Of a stretch of 51,284 nt of DNA, positions 1-8,969 are shown piece by piece (within the stretch, counting starts at the first letter, position 1; each line of letters starts with the position of its first letter). A program made the position numbers and the translations under genes. The notes under the pieces were generated by a model. The model was not told where the DNA came from. It saw nothing but the letters and a program-made list of their open reading frames with translations, and made no database searches. Location of the stretch: the NCBI GenBank assembly GCA_023392125.1, contig JAEVZS010000001.1, forward strand, positions 1-51,284, written 5' to 3'. Source of the stretch: Bacteroidota bacterium. Lineage in GTDB: Bacteria; Bacteroidota; Bacteroidia; Cytophagales; Cytophagaceae.

Positions 1-11
1 AAATCAAGAAT

Positions 12-584
12 TCAGGAAAGCTGCTTTTTTCGTATCCGGCTAAACGTTTCCGGAGTCATGCCGAGCATGGAGGCGATGTATTGCAATGGCACCTGATTGA
101 ACAGTTCGCGGTTGTGCTCGAAGAAAAGCTGGTATCGTTCTTCGGCTGTCATGGATAGGTGGCTGAAAATCCGGTCCTCCAGCATGGTAAAGCAGTGACC
201 GATGAAAAGTTTTTCCAAAACCGGCCACTGAGGTACTGCATTTCCGATCTTCTGATAATCTTTCTTATGGATCGTAAAGATTTCCGTATCGGTCAGCGTC
301 TGAATGGTCCATCGGGCCGGATTGCCAAAAATAAAGCTGGCCAGATCGGTTATGAAATAGCCCTTGGCTGAAATCCACTGGGTAACTTCTCTTTTTTCGG
401 TTTCGACAAAAAATCGCACAAAGCCGGATTGTACAAAACTCAGCCGGTCGCATTGCTTGCCTGTATGTAGAAAGTAATCACCTTTTTTCAGCGTATCCGG
501 CTCAAAGCATGAGGTAATTGCTTTCAGATCTTCGGGAGTTATAACTCCAAAATAGGATTTTATGCTGTTTTCAAGTTCTGTCAT
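12..584 (-). CDS. Crp/Fnr family transcriptional regulator
   Basis: A 190-residue protein with an N-terminal cyclic-nucleotide-binding-type beta-roll (about residues 20-125, with the KGDYFLHTGKQCDRLSFVQSG stretch typical of the fold) and a short C-terminal helix-turn-helix (about 155-190, VPLQYIASMLGMTPETFSRI). This is the compact Crp/Fnr form that is abundant in Bacteroidota and usually activates or represses a nearby gene. There is no cysteine cluster for an Fnr-type iron-sulfur centre, and the effector cannot be read from sequence. The ATG start is followed directly by good homology. The target is unknown because the gene's downstream side lies outside the window. Confidence 0.88.
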   Translation of the reverse strand: MTELENSIKSYFGVITPEDLKAITSCFEPDTLKKGDYFLHTGKQCDRLSFVQSGFVRFFVETEKREVTQWISAKGYFITDLASFIFGNPARWTIQTLTDTEIFTIHKKDYQKIGNAVPQWPVLEKLFIGHCFTMLEDRIFSHLSMTAEERYQLFFEHNRELFNQVPLQYIASMLGMTPETFSRIRKKQLS

Positions 585-900
585 GGGGCTGTTGCTTCAG
601 GAGTCTTTACATCTTTTTTTCAGAGTTTGCTTTTGCCATTTACTTGTCCAAATACCTGGATGCTTATGAGAAAAAAGATTGATATGCTTAATGGACTGAG
701 TATTATCTTTTTGATTATAAAACTTTGTCTATTGAATTAAAGAGTAATAGCTTGGGGCAATAATACATATTATTTAAATTCTAAACAGAAGGACAAGAGA
801 TTATTGATAATTGATTTATGGAGATAGGTCTATATGCAATTGAAACGATAGTGAATTTCCTGATTAGGAGATGTCTCAAAGTCTCAACTTTCAGTGCTCA
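585..900. other. intergenic stretch, no gene seen
   Basis: AT-rich spacer between the regulator gene and the convergent-side end of the CNNM gene. It must carry the promoter of the Crp/Fnr gene on the minus strand. I see no hairpin, RNA gene or convincing short reading frame. Confidence 0.5.
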
Positions 901-2169
901 CTACTCCTTCACCAGCACCTTATCCACCCGCTTGCCGTCCATGTCCACGACTTCGAAGGTAAAATGCCGCCATTGCACTTTCTCACCGGTTTCGGGGATA
1001 TGTCCCATGAGGTAGAGCAGCATGCCGCCAAGGGTGTAGAAGCCTTTGTCTTCGATATCTTCCGTATTTTCGACCTTGAAGTAGCGGAAAAACTCATCGA
1101 GAGAAATCAGGCCGTCGACCAGATAAGAGTTGTCGGAGCGTTTGACGATTTCGAGATTCTCACCGGTACGGTACAGAAGGCCGATCATCACCTTGAAAAG
1201 GTCATTGCTGGTCACCACCCCCATGATATGCCCAAACTCGTTGACCGCAATTGCGAAATAGCATTGGGCTTCTTTCATATGGTCCAGCAGCTTGAAGGCC
1301 TTGGTGTTTTCCAGCACAAAAAGCGGTTCGCTGAGCAGCGAGCGGAGATCAACCTGCTCATCCTGGAGATATCCCTGTATATAATCTTTCAGGCGCAGTA
1401 CTCCGATGATATTGTCCGTATTGCCTTCGTATACCGGAAAATGTGTCCGGGTGGATTCAGAAATAAGCTGCTTCTGCTTTTCCCGGTCATCCTCGATATT
1501 GAGCATAACCAGATCGTTGCGATGTGTCATCAGGGAGCCTACATCTGTATCACCCAGAAAAAAGACCCTGTCGACCATTTCCTTTTCTTCTTTTGCCACC
1601 TCCTGAGTCTGCTGCAGCATGTTGCGGATTTCTTCTTCCGTCACCTGATCGCCCTTGTCTGTTTTAATACGGAATATGAAAATCAGCACTTCGGTCGATT
1701 TGTCCAGCAGCCATACTGCCGGTCGCGCGATTACGGACAGCAGGTGCATGGGTATAGCCATGGCAGAGGCGATGCGCTCGGGAGCGCTCATAGCCAGTCT
1801 TTTCGGGAAAAGCTCACCAAGTATGAGGGTGAAGAAGGTAATAAGAACAACCACGATGACTCTGGAAAACAGCATGGCATTGGCAGCCAGGAGCGGTACA
1901 TCATCGAGGACTTTTTCGAGGGAGCGTGCTATGGAAGCGCCTCCGTATACACCGGTAAGGATACCGATCAGGGTGATTCCGATCTGAATGGTGGAGAGAA
2001 AACGGCCCGGCTGCTCGGCAAGTTCCGCGGCCTGTCTGGCTCCTTTGTGACCGGCGGCGGCTTTGTTGCTTAACTTGAATTTTTTGGAAGAAAGCAGCGC
2101 AATCTCCGACATGGAAAACAGTCCGTTGAGCAATATCAGGGCGAGTATAATCAGCGACTCAATCAGCAT
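901..2169 (-). CDS. CNNM/CorC-HlyC family transporter-like protein
   Basis: A 422-residue integral membrane protein of the hemolysin C / CorC / CNNM family. The N-terminal DUF21 region (about 1-190) holds four hydrophobic helices starting with LIESLIILALILLNGLFSMS and the SEIALLSS motif typical of the family. A CBS-domain pair follows (about 205-330), then a CorC_HlyC domain (about 340-422). The family is linked to magnesium or cobalt efflux and to divalent-cation homeostasis; the old name hemolysin is not good evidence of toxicity. Length is normal. It is a single gene with its own upstream region. Confidence 0.9.
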   Translation of the reverse strand: MLIESLIILALILLNGLFSMSEIALLSSKKFKLSNKAAAGHKGARQAAELAEQPGRFLSTIQIGITLIGILTGVYGGASIARSLEKVLDDVPLLAANAMLFSRVIVVVLITFFTLILGELFPKRLAMSAPERIASAMAIPMHLLSVIARPAVWLLDKSTEVLIFIFRIKTDKGDQVTEEEIRNMLQQTQEVAKEEKEMVDRVFFLGDTDVGSLMTHRNDLVMLNIEDDREKQKQLISESTRTHFPVYEGNTDNIIGVLRLKDYIQGYLQDEQVDLRSLLSEPLFVLENTKAFKLLDHMKEAQCYFAIAVNEFGHIMGVVTSNDLFKVMIGLLYRTGENLEIVKRSDNSYLVDGLISLDEFFRYFKVENTEDIEDKGFYTLGGMLLYLMGHIPETGEKVQWRHFTFEVVDMDGKRVDKVLVKE

Positions 2170-2402
2170 GGCTATATGAAGATCCCGTACAGATTAAAAA
2201 GTACTGATGTGGATTTTTTACACAGAATAACTCCCTGGTATAGACTGCTCATAGATTTTGCTCTTTAACAATTGCAAACTGCCATGAGGCAATCTTGTTG
2301 GTCTGGAAGATTTTTTTTTACGGGAAAAGCGGGAGAGGTGCCTATGTGAAATGTTGCCGGAGCGGTTTAAACCGGCGACGAATCTCTCTCATTCATTCTT
2401 AT

Positions 2403-2436
2403 AAAAAAAGCCACCCTTTGAAGAGTGGCTTTTTAT
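2403..2436 (-). terminator. rho-independent terminator of ilvC
   Basis: The hairpin pairs AAAAAGCCAC with GTGGCTTTTT around a short loop. It lies about 30 nt past the ilvC stop on the minus strand, with a U-run on both sides, so it could work bidirectionally. Confidence 0.8.
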
Positions 2437-2464
2437 GATTTATCCGGTTTACAGCAAACCGGGA

Positions 2465-3946
2465 TTATCCAAGGCTGATCTGCTTCATGGAAGTCATTGC
2501 TTCACGAAGCTCTGCACCCACGATTTCGATCGGGTGGTTGCGGATGATCTCGTTTACAAGGATAAGCGTTTTGTTGTCTACACCGTTGTCTTTGCCTTCG
2601 TTGTAGTTACGCCCGATTACATCGGTATCGATTTTAGCCATAAAGTCTTTTAGCAAAGGCTTGCAGGCATGGTCAAACAGGTAGCATCCGTACTCGGCAG
2701 TATCGGAGATTACTCTGTTCATTTCGTATAACTTCTTACGGGCGATGGTATTGGCGATAAGCGGAGTTTCATGGAGAGACTCGTAGTATGCGGACTCTTC
2801 GATGATACCGGCTTCGGTCATGGTTTCGAACGCAAGCTCTACACCAGCTCTTACCATGGCTACCATTAGCAGGCCATTGTCATAGTATTCCTGCTCAGTG
2901 ATTCTGACATCACCAGCCGGAGTTTTCTCAAACGCAGTCTCAGCGGTAGCGGCTCTCCAGGTAAGCAGGTTTTTGTCATCGTTTGCCCAGTCTTCCATCA
3001 TGGTCTTGGAAAATTCTCCGCTCATGATATCATCCTGATGCTTCTGAAACAGAGGACGCATGATTTCTTTCAGCTCTTCAGACAGCTCAAGCGCCTTGAT
3101 TTTTGCAGGATTGCTCAGTCTGTCCATCATGGCAGTGATACCGCCATGCTTCAGCGACTCGGTGATTACTTCCCAGCCGTACTGGATAAGTTTGGCAGCA
3201 TAACCGGCATTGATACCTTTTTCCACCATTTTGTCAAAGCAAAGGATAGAACCTGTCTGCAACAAACCGCAAAGGATGGTTTGCTCACCCATAAGGTCAG
3301 ATTTAACCTCTGCCACAAAGGAAGATTTCAATACACCGGCTCTGTCTCCGCCTGTACCTGCGCAGTATGCCATAGCATAATCCCAGCCTTTTCCTTCGGG
3401 ATCGTTTTCAGGATGCACAGCGATAAGAGTGGGTACGCCGAATCCTCTTTTATATTCTTCTCTTACTTCAGAACCTGGTGATTTCGGAGCCACCATGATT
3501 ACAGTGATGTCCTTACGGATCTGCATGCCTTCCTCCACGATGTTGAATCCGTGAGAATAGGAAAGCGCAGCACCTTTTTTCATAAGCGGCATTACCGCGT
3601 TGATTACAGAAGTATGCTGCTTGTCAGGAGTAAGGTTGATCACAAGGTCGGCAGAAGGAATCAGTTCTTCATACGTTCCTACTTTAAACCCGTTTTCACT
3701 GGCGTTTTTCCACGACTGTCTTTTCTCTGCGATAGCCTCTTTTCTCAAGGCATAGGAAATATCGAGTCCTGAATCACGAAGGTTCAGTCCCTGATTCAAT
3801 CCCTGTGCGCCACAGCCAACGATCACGATTTTCTTTCCTTTTAGTGCGTTTACGCCATCAGCAAACTCGCTGCTGTCCATAAATTCACATACCCCAAGCT
3901 GGTTCAGTTTCTCACGAAGAGGAAGTGTATTAAAATAATTAGCCAT
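2465..3946 (-). CDS. ilvC: ketol-acid reductoisomerase (class II)
   Basis: Converts acetolactate or acetohydroxybutyrate with NADPH and Mg2+ into the dihydroxy acids of valine, leucine and isoleucine synthesis. At 493 residues it matches the long class II form (about 490, as in E. coli) rather than the 330-residue class I form. The Rossmann motif VGCGAQGLNQGLNLRDSG lies near residues 45-62, followed by basic residues that bind the NADPH phosphate and the duplicated C-terminal helical domain. I chose the ATG giving MANYFNTLPLREKL because it matches family starts; an in-frame ATG 72 nt upstream would add a non-conserved lysine-rich extension. It stands alone here, without the other ilv or leu genes. 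Confidence 0.97.
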   Translation of the reverse strand: MANYFNTLPLREKLNQLGVCEFMDSSEFADGVNALKGKKIVIVGCGAQGLNQGLNLRDSGLDISYALRKEAIAEKRQSWKNASENGFKVGTYEELIPSADLVINLTPDKQHTSVINAVMPLMKKGAALSYSHGFNIVEEGMQIRKDITVIMVAPKSPGSEVREEYKRGFGVPTLIAVHPENDPEGKGWDYAMAYCAGTGGDRAGVLKSSFVAEVKSDLMGEQTILCGLLQTGSILCFDKMVEKGINAGYAAKLIQYGWEVITESLKHGGITAMMDRLSNPAKIKALELSEELKEIMRPLFQKHQDDIMSGEFSKTMMEDWANDDKNLLTWRAATAETAFEKTPAGDVRITEQEYYDNGLLMVAMVRAGVELAFETMTEAGIIEESAYYESLHETPLIANTIARKKLYEMNRVISDTAEYGCYLFDHACKPLLKDFMAKIDTDVIGRNYNEGKDNGVDNKTLILVNEIIRNHPIEIVGAELREAMTSMKQISLG

Positions 3947-4181
3947 TATTACTTGTATGTTTATTTTTTTAAACTTTCTGAGTTTTTCAGGATTACAAAG
4001 CTGCGAATATTTCTTCAATAAGAAATAAAACTATTGAGATTTATTTAGGTACTTTTTATGGATTTTGACCGGACATGCAATCCTGTACAGATTCCTGTAA
4101 AGATTAAAATTTCTTTACTATGAAATGCTTAAAGAATGGTGCTTATCATGGCAGTCCGCTGCATGCTGAAGCTCCCGAAGC

Positions 4182-4688
4182 CTACAGATCGTACAGGATT
4201 CCGCCCCGTATCACAGGCATGTTGTTGGGATTATTCTTGTCCTGGAGCACATCATATAGTATAGAAGCCTGGACGCGGGTCTTGTCATTGAGCCTGGTTT
4301 CGTATCCGGCTCCTACAGGCAGTGATATAGTCCAGACTCTGTCGTGTATGCGGGTGCCATCGGCAAATACAGAAGTTGTCTGGGTATTGAGTGTCTGAAA
4401 CTCGGCATGCAGAAAAGCGTTTTCGATCAGATGATACTGTCCGAATACCCGTGCACCCATCGAAAAAAACTGCTGGTCCGAATTGTCCGGTTTTTTGTAG
4501 GAGAAAATAGGAGAAACTCCGCCATTGAATGCCTCGAGCCGGTAACCGACCACAGGAGCGATATCGGCGTATACTCCATTGTCATAACTGACACTGACAT
4601 TGCCACCGGTGAATACCTGAGCGCTGACACCTGCAGAAAAAGCGAGAGACAGGCAGATGAAAACGAAAATTCTGAAAATAATTTGCAC
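4182..4688 (-). CDS. small secreted beta-rich protein, probable outer membrane barrel
   Basis: A 168-residue protein with a clear signal peptide (hydrophobic core IFRIFVFICLSLAFSAGVSA, cleavage near residue 23). The rest is alternating-polarity beta strands rich in Gly, Tyr and Asn (TGGNVSVSYDNGVYADIAPVVGYR), ending in a hydrophobic strand GGILYDL. This pattern suits a small eight-stranded outer membrane barrel of the type common in Bacteroidota. No specific function is visible. It sits 26 nt downstream of the PrsW-like gene on the same strand and is probably co-transcribed with it. Confidence 0.7.
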   Translation of the reverse strand: MQIIFRIFVFICLSLAFSAGVSAQVFTGGNVSVSYDNGVYADIAPVVGYRLEAFNGGVSPIFSYKKPDNSDQQFFSMGARVFGQYHLIENAFLHAEFQTLNTQTTSVFADGTRIHDRVWTISLPVGAGYETRLNDKTRVQASILYDVLQDKNNPNNMPVIRGGILYDL

Positions 4689-4714
4689 GATTGTTTACTT
4701 GATTTTGATGGATA

Positions 4715-6967
4715 TTATTCTGTTTTTGATAGTATGGCTGTACCCAGAGGGCGCAGATCCTTTTTCTGAACAAATTCACTTTCGCCGCTTCCCTGACTGC
4801 GTATTGTATAGAGGTGAATATACAATGCCGGGGCCTTGCGGAAGGAAGGATGAAGCTTCTCAAATTTAAAAATAAAATCCTGATCTGTTTTGCCCGAACC
4901 GGTAAATATCGGTGCGGATGTCCGTAATTTGAACCAGTAGGGGTCGTTATAGGCTTCCCCGCTTTTTCTGGAGATACAGGATACGACAATGCGGTCGTAA
5001 ATGAGCCCTTCGGCTGTACCGGAAAAATACTGTCTGAAAGCCTGATTGGTCTGAGAAGCCCGGAGCACTACTTTTTTGTCTACAAACGTGTGAGGCATGG
5101 TATTGCCGGCAACCATTCGTACCATAAAATGCCGGAAGTCAAACGACTCTCCTTCCTGAATTTCGTAGACTGTTCTGAACGGAAAAGGAGCCCAGTAACC
5201 CCGTACCAGATCCATGCTGGCCAGTCTGTCGGCATAGTACAGAATCAGAATACCGCCGATGACAAGAGAAGCATCGAGTGTCTGATTGGCCATAGAAGGA
5301 CCGTTTTCCCAGGCCACGATTATGTATTGAAGGATGAGTATGCTGATGAGAGAAAGAGAGACAAACATTTGCAGTTTGCCGGCATGCAGACGTGTCTGAT
5401 AGGTAAAAGAAGGCGAATTGTTCAGGCAGTTATTGATAATGATGATCCAGATGGAAATGCTCAGTACAAAGACAAACAGAAACAATGGCAGTATTTTGAT
5501 CACCAGAAAATAATCGTACAGTCCGTGCATGACAGAGCCAAGCAGGAAAGACAGCAGAAACCCGGCTACCGGATGCAGATTCTGATACCGGTATCGGGAC
5601 AGAGCAAGTCCGTAGGCAACTATGGACGAGTCGATCATATGAGTAGGTACGGCTGTCATTGCCCGGCCGTGAATAATACCGTTGAGCGATCCGCTGAAGT
5701 AAAGTAGGTTTTCGATAAAAGCAAAGCCCAACGCTGATACGGCGGCATAGAGTATATAGTCGTATGGCTCATTGACGATCCGCGGAGACCACCACAATAT
5801 AAGCAGCAAAGGTATGATCTTGACAAATTCTTCGACCGCGCCGACCCTGAAAATATAAAACATCAGCAGGTCCCAAAGATCGTTGCCTTCAGCAAAATTG
5901 AAATTGAATTCCAGAAAGTCGGAAATATAAAATGTCAAGAATGAAAATATCATTCCGCCCAGCAGCGTCAGGGCAATATGGAGCTTATGTTCCTTTTCGA
6001 AAATATCCAGACCTACAATATAGACGAGCCAGACAATCATAATGCAGAAAGCGGCTATAAATCCGGTTATCTTGAAATTGCGGGCTACTATATTTAATGT
6101 GTCAAACAGGTAATGGATCAGGTAGTTGTATTTGAAGAAAAGATGACGGGCCATCTCATTAGGAATAAACGAGCTGGTTTCCGAATTGGTAGCCAGGCTG
6201 AGCAGCTTGTCCTCCTGATTGTTCAGGGAATAAAGATGCACCAGCTGCTCCATGCAAGAGGGATATTCCCGGTTTTTGAACCGTGTAGCCAGTTCGAAGT
6301 GCCGGATAGCCATACTGGTATCGCCATAGGCCAGATACGATTTGCCCAGATAATTGTGGACATAGGGTATGGAGTCGGTCGTTATGCTTTGAAGATACTG
6401 GAGCGCTTTGTCGTATTCTTTCTGGTGATAGCTGATAATGCCCATTCCCAGGTAACCAATATTGACATACAGACTGTCACTGAGAAACAGCTGGTTGAAG
6501 TATATATTGGTCATGTCATAATCATCCCGGCTATATTGCCGGTGATTGATCTCCCAGGTATCCGGAATTCTGAAATGGTGATATATATAATCGTACTGGG
6601 CTTCTATGTTGGTAATATCCGATTCTGCCAGTATTTTTCTTTTTTCATCTTTCTGCAAAAGGTTCTCTATACCGGGCGGAGGCTGTCCGGGCTGAAAATG
6701 ATCCCTGTCTGAGAGAAAGATATTCACAAAAAGGAAAGCTGATGTAAATATGGACAGGGTAATACCGGTAGTTCTGGTAAGACTGGAGCGCAAAAAGGAT
6801 TTTCTGTCTTTGCTGGTGTAATACAGGTAGGCAAAATAAAAACAGAGTGCAACCAGCAGCCAGAAGTAAAAAGACCGTCCGGCAAAGAACGTTCTTTTGG
6901 CTGCTTCCTGTGCGGAACAGAGCACCGGCAGCAATAGTAAACAAACCAGCGAAGCAGATTTATGCAT
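4715..6967 (-). CDS. PrsW-type intramembrane protease with large N-terminal TPR-like domain
   Basis: A roughly 750-residue membrane protein. After a signal/TM segment and a second TM (about 65-85) comes a long soluble region (about 100-290) with TPR-like helical pairs (SLYVNIGYLGMGIISYHQKE, YLGKSYLAYGDTSMAIRHFE). The multi-helix core then carries the PrsW signature: EE (about 379-380), EN (419-420), His443 and His481 in GSVMHGLYDYF. PrsW proteases cleave membrane anti-sigma factors or related substrates within the membrane. The C-terminal 200 residues form another soluble domain. Typical PrsW proteins are near 200-400 residues, so this is an expanded version. GTG, TTG and ATG occur in succession at the start; I use the ATG. 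Confidence 0.8.
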   Translation of the reverse strand: MHKSASLVCLLLLPVLCSAQEAAKRTFFAGRSFYFWLLVALCFYFAYLYYTSKDRKSFLRSSLTRTTGITLSIFTSAFLFVNIFLSDRDHFQPGQPPPGIENLLQKDEKRKILAESDITNIEAQYDYIYHHFRIPDTWEINHRQYSRDDYDMTNIYFNQLFLSDSLYVNIGYLGMGIISYHQKEYDKALQYLQSITTDSIPYVHNYLGKSYLAYGDTSMAIRHFELATRFKNREYPSCMEQLVHLYSLNNQEDKLLSLATNSETSSFIPNEMARHLFFKYNYLIHYLFDTLNIVARNFKITGFIAAFCIMIVWLVYIVGLDIFEKEHKLHIALTLLGGMIFSFLTFYISDFLEFNFNFAEGNDLWDLLMFYIFRVGAVEEFVKIIPLLLILWWSPRIVNEPYDYILYAAVSALGFAFIENLLYFSGSLNGIIHGRAMTAVPTHMIDSSIVAYGLALSRYRYQNLHPVAGFLLSFLLGSVMHGLYDYFLVIKILPLFLFVFVLSISIWIIIINNCLNNSPSFTYQTRLHAGKLQMFVSLSLISILILQYIIVAWENGPSMANQTLDASLVIGGILILYYADRLASMDLVRGYWAPFPFRTVYEIQEGESFDFRHFMVRMVAGNTMPHTFVDKKVVLRASQTNQAFRQYFSGTAEGLIYDRIVVSCISRKSGEAYNDPYWFKLRTSAPIFTGSGKTDQDFIFKFEKLHPSFRKAPALYIHLYTIRSQGSGESEFVQKKDLRPLGTAILSKTE

Positions 6968-7106
6968 CAACACTTGTCAGCGTTTATTCGTTTTTTTGAT
7001 TAAAAGTTACCTTTTTATCAGAAAATTGTAGAAAGATAATAAACAATAGGGTATTTTTAAGAATAAAAGCAGAGTATTTGTTTGTTCAACAGCCCGGATT
7101 ATTACT

Positions 7107-7925
7107 GTGAAAGATTATTATGCCATGTTGGGCGTGTCCAGGCATGCCTCGGAAGATGAAATAAAAAAAGCCTATCGAAGGCTGGCTTTCAGGTATCATC
7201 CTGACAAAAATCCCGGAGAAGCTGCCAGGGTAAAAATGCAGGAGATCAATGAGGCATACGATGTGCTGGGTGATATTAATAAAAAGTATAATTACGATTT
7301 ACGATACGACTATCGAAAGAGCCCTGCTTTCCGGAACCGGTCTGCACAGGGACAGCAGACTTCAACCAAAACGCAGCGCCAGACTCAGACGAGAACACAG
7401 GAGCGCAGGCAACCCGCAGGAAAAGCTTCGGGAAGCCCGCGTCCGCCATTTCGTAAAACTCCATATTATAACTATAAGGAACTGGCTCAGAAGGCCCGCT
7501 TCATATCTGCATTTTTTCTGTTTTACTGCTGTCTTCTTTCCCTGGATTATTTTATTCCGGCCAGATTTGATCAGGCACAGGTACGGCGTCTGATCAAAAC
7601 AGGAGCCAAGGAAACGTATCTGGTTATAACAGATCTGGTTGATTTTCATGTCCGCTGTCACGGACTGAGCTTTTCTGCCAATGATCTGGTCAATGTTGAG
7701 ATCACGCCGATATTCGGCATTGTCACTCAGATGCAGGTCAACGCCACTGCCGGCTATACATACAATGTGAGTGTCAGTTCGGTATACTCTCCGGTCTATT
7801 TCTTCGTTTTGATTGTAATGACTCTATCTGTTGGGGCTATTTATACAAAAAATAGTCAGCAGGCCTGCGTATTGACATTTGTTGCGGCCTTCTGCTCTCT
7901 TATAACAGTGCTTATCATTTATTAA
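7107..7925 (+). CDS. DnaJ-domain membrane protein
   Basis: A 272-residue protein starting with a complete J domain (residues 1-65) including the HPDKNPG motif that stimulates DnaK ATPase. A polar, Gln/Thr/Arg-rich linker (about 75-120) follows, then hydrophobic segments near 130-150, 225-245 and 253-272. It lacks the zinc-finger and C-terminal domains of true DnaJ, so it is a type III J-protein that probably recruits DnaK to the membrane. The GTG start is required because the J domain begins KDYYAMLGV immediately after it; the next ATG would remove part of helix I. The next gene follows after 16 nt, suggesting an operon. Confidence 0.85.
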   Translation: MKDYYAMLGVSRHASEDEIKKAYRRLAFRYHPDKNPGEAARVKMQEINEAYDVLGDINKKYNYDLRYDYRKSPAFRNRSAQGQQTSTKTQRQTQTRTQERRQPAGKASGSPRPPFRKTPYYNYKELAQKARFISAFFLFYCCLLSLDYFIPARFDQAQVRRLIKTGAKETYLVITDLVDFHVRCHGLSFSANDLVNVEITPIFGIVTQMQVNATAGYTYNVSVSSVYSPVYFFVLIVMTLSVGAIYTKNSQQACVLTFVAAFCSLITVLIIY

Positions 7926-7941
7926 TCCGGGGTTTTCGCAT

Positions 7942-8607
7942 ATGAGCAAATGGATCGTGCGTTTTCTGTATCTGCTCCTCAGTCTGCCGGTATGCTATCT
8001 GGTACTGGTTCTGATTTTGTCTTCTGTGCCGGTCAATCCGGTGGAGACTGGCCCGATACCGGAAGACGGAGTATTGATTTATGTGCGTAGCAACGGTGCT
8101 CATACGGACCTGGTGGTACCGGTCCGAAATGCTATCCGCGACTGGCAGGAGCTGATCGATTTTGATGATTACCGGGAGAGTAATTACCGCTATATAGCAT
8201 TTGGCTGGGGCGACAAGGGGTTTTATCTCAACACACCGACATGGGCAGATCTGAAAATGTCCACTGCGGTCAATGCGCTGTCCGGAAGAGGGGGGACAGC
8301 ATTGCACGTAACTTTGTATTCCGGTATGGCAGAATCGGACCATACCCGGGCCGTTTGGCTGACATCGGAACAATATCACAATCTGTCGGCTCACATAGAA
8401 GAGGCTTTTTACCGCTCCGAAACGGGAGATCCGGTCCGGATAGATGCCGTTGCGTATACATCTGGCTATGACCATTTTTATGAAGCTTCGGGAACATATT
8501 CCTGTTTTTATACATGTAATAGCTGGACCAACGAGGGATTGAAAAAGGCCGGAGTACGAACCGCCTTATGGGCTCCTGTTGAGTGGTCGGTGATGCGTTA
8601 CCGCTGA
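7942..8607 (+). CDS. TIGR02117 / DUF2459 family protein
   Basis: A 221-residue protein with one N-terminal membrane anchor (VRFLYLLLSLPVCYLVLVLI) and the conserved family core: SNGAHTDLVVPV, AFGWGDKGFYLNTPTW and an LYSGMAESDHT-like segment. The family is widespread in Proteobacteria and Bacteroidota and has no firm function; a periplasmic enzyme is plausible because His, Asp and Cys residues are conserved. It probably shares a transcript with the DnaJ-domain gene upstream. Confidence 0.85.
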   Translation: MSKWIVRFLYLLLSLPVCYLVLVLILSSVPVNPVETGPIPEDGVLIYVRSNGAHTDLVVPVRNAIRDWQELIDFDDYRESNYRYIAFGWGDKGFYLNTPTWADLKMSTAVNALSGRGGTALHVTLYSGMAESDHTRAVWLTSEQYHNLSAHIEEAFYRSETGDPVRIDAVAYTSGYDHFYEASGTYSCFYTCNSWTNEGLKKAGVRTALWAPVEWSVMRYR

Positions 8608-8613
8608 ATTGAT

Positions 8614-8802
8614 TTATATGATCAGGCGCTTGAGCGGAAGTATACGATTGTGTGTAAAATATCTGATAGTCATTTGGTTGATTTGTATATAAGAATAAGC
8701 TACATCAACCACCCTACACCAGCTGTTCATTTTTTCCGTTTCTTTCTTCAGCAGGGTGTCCGGTGCCTCGGTAAGCTCAGTCAGCGTCGCGATCTTTGAG
8801 CC
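8614..8802 (-). pseudogene. possible gene remnant in the spacer before the ABC transporter gene
   Basis: A 62-codon open frame with no start codon at its upstream end. Its first half has GC-rich third positions and helical composition (IATLTELTEAPDTLLKKETE) like the coding regions around it, while the second half looks random. I read it as a decayed gene fragment or chance frame. The rest of this spacer up to the ABC gene is AT-rich with nothing else recognisable. Confidence 0.25.
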
Positions 8803-8969
8803 CTAAACCTCAAACTTATTTCTATTAACGGGTTAAAATATCTGTAAATCAATAGGTGATTAATTAGTCTTGCGATCCTGCGGATTTATTTTAACTTTCC
8901 TGTACTTTCCTTTTAACTTTCTGTGGGCTGCACTGTTTTGATTGGCAAGGAATCGATTTAATTGTGCTT

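Noticed and set aside
871..2073. 400-codon plus-strand frame opposite the CNNM gene
   Set aside because: It is the antisense shadow of a clear CNNM/CorC protein; its product is His/Phe rich with no domain.
3947..4018. N-terminal extension of ilvC or leader peptide
   Set aside because: The extra 24 residues are not part of the family; the sequence has no clear run of branched-chain residues or attenuator hairpins.
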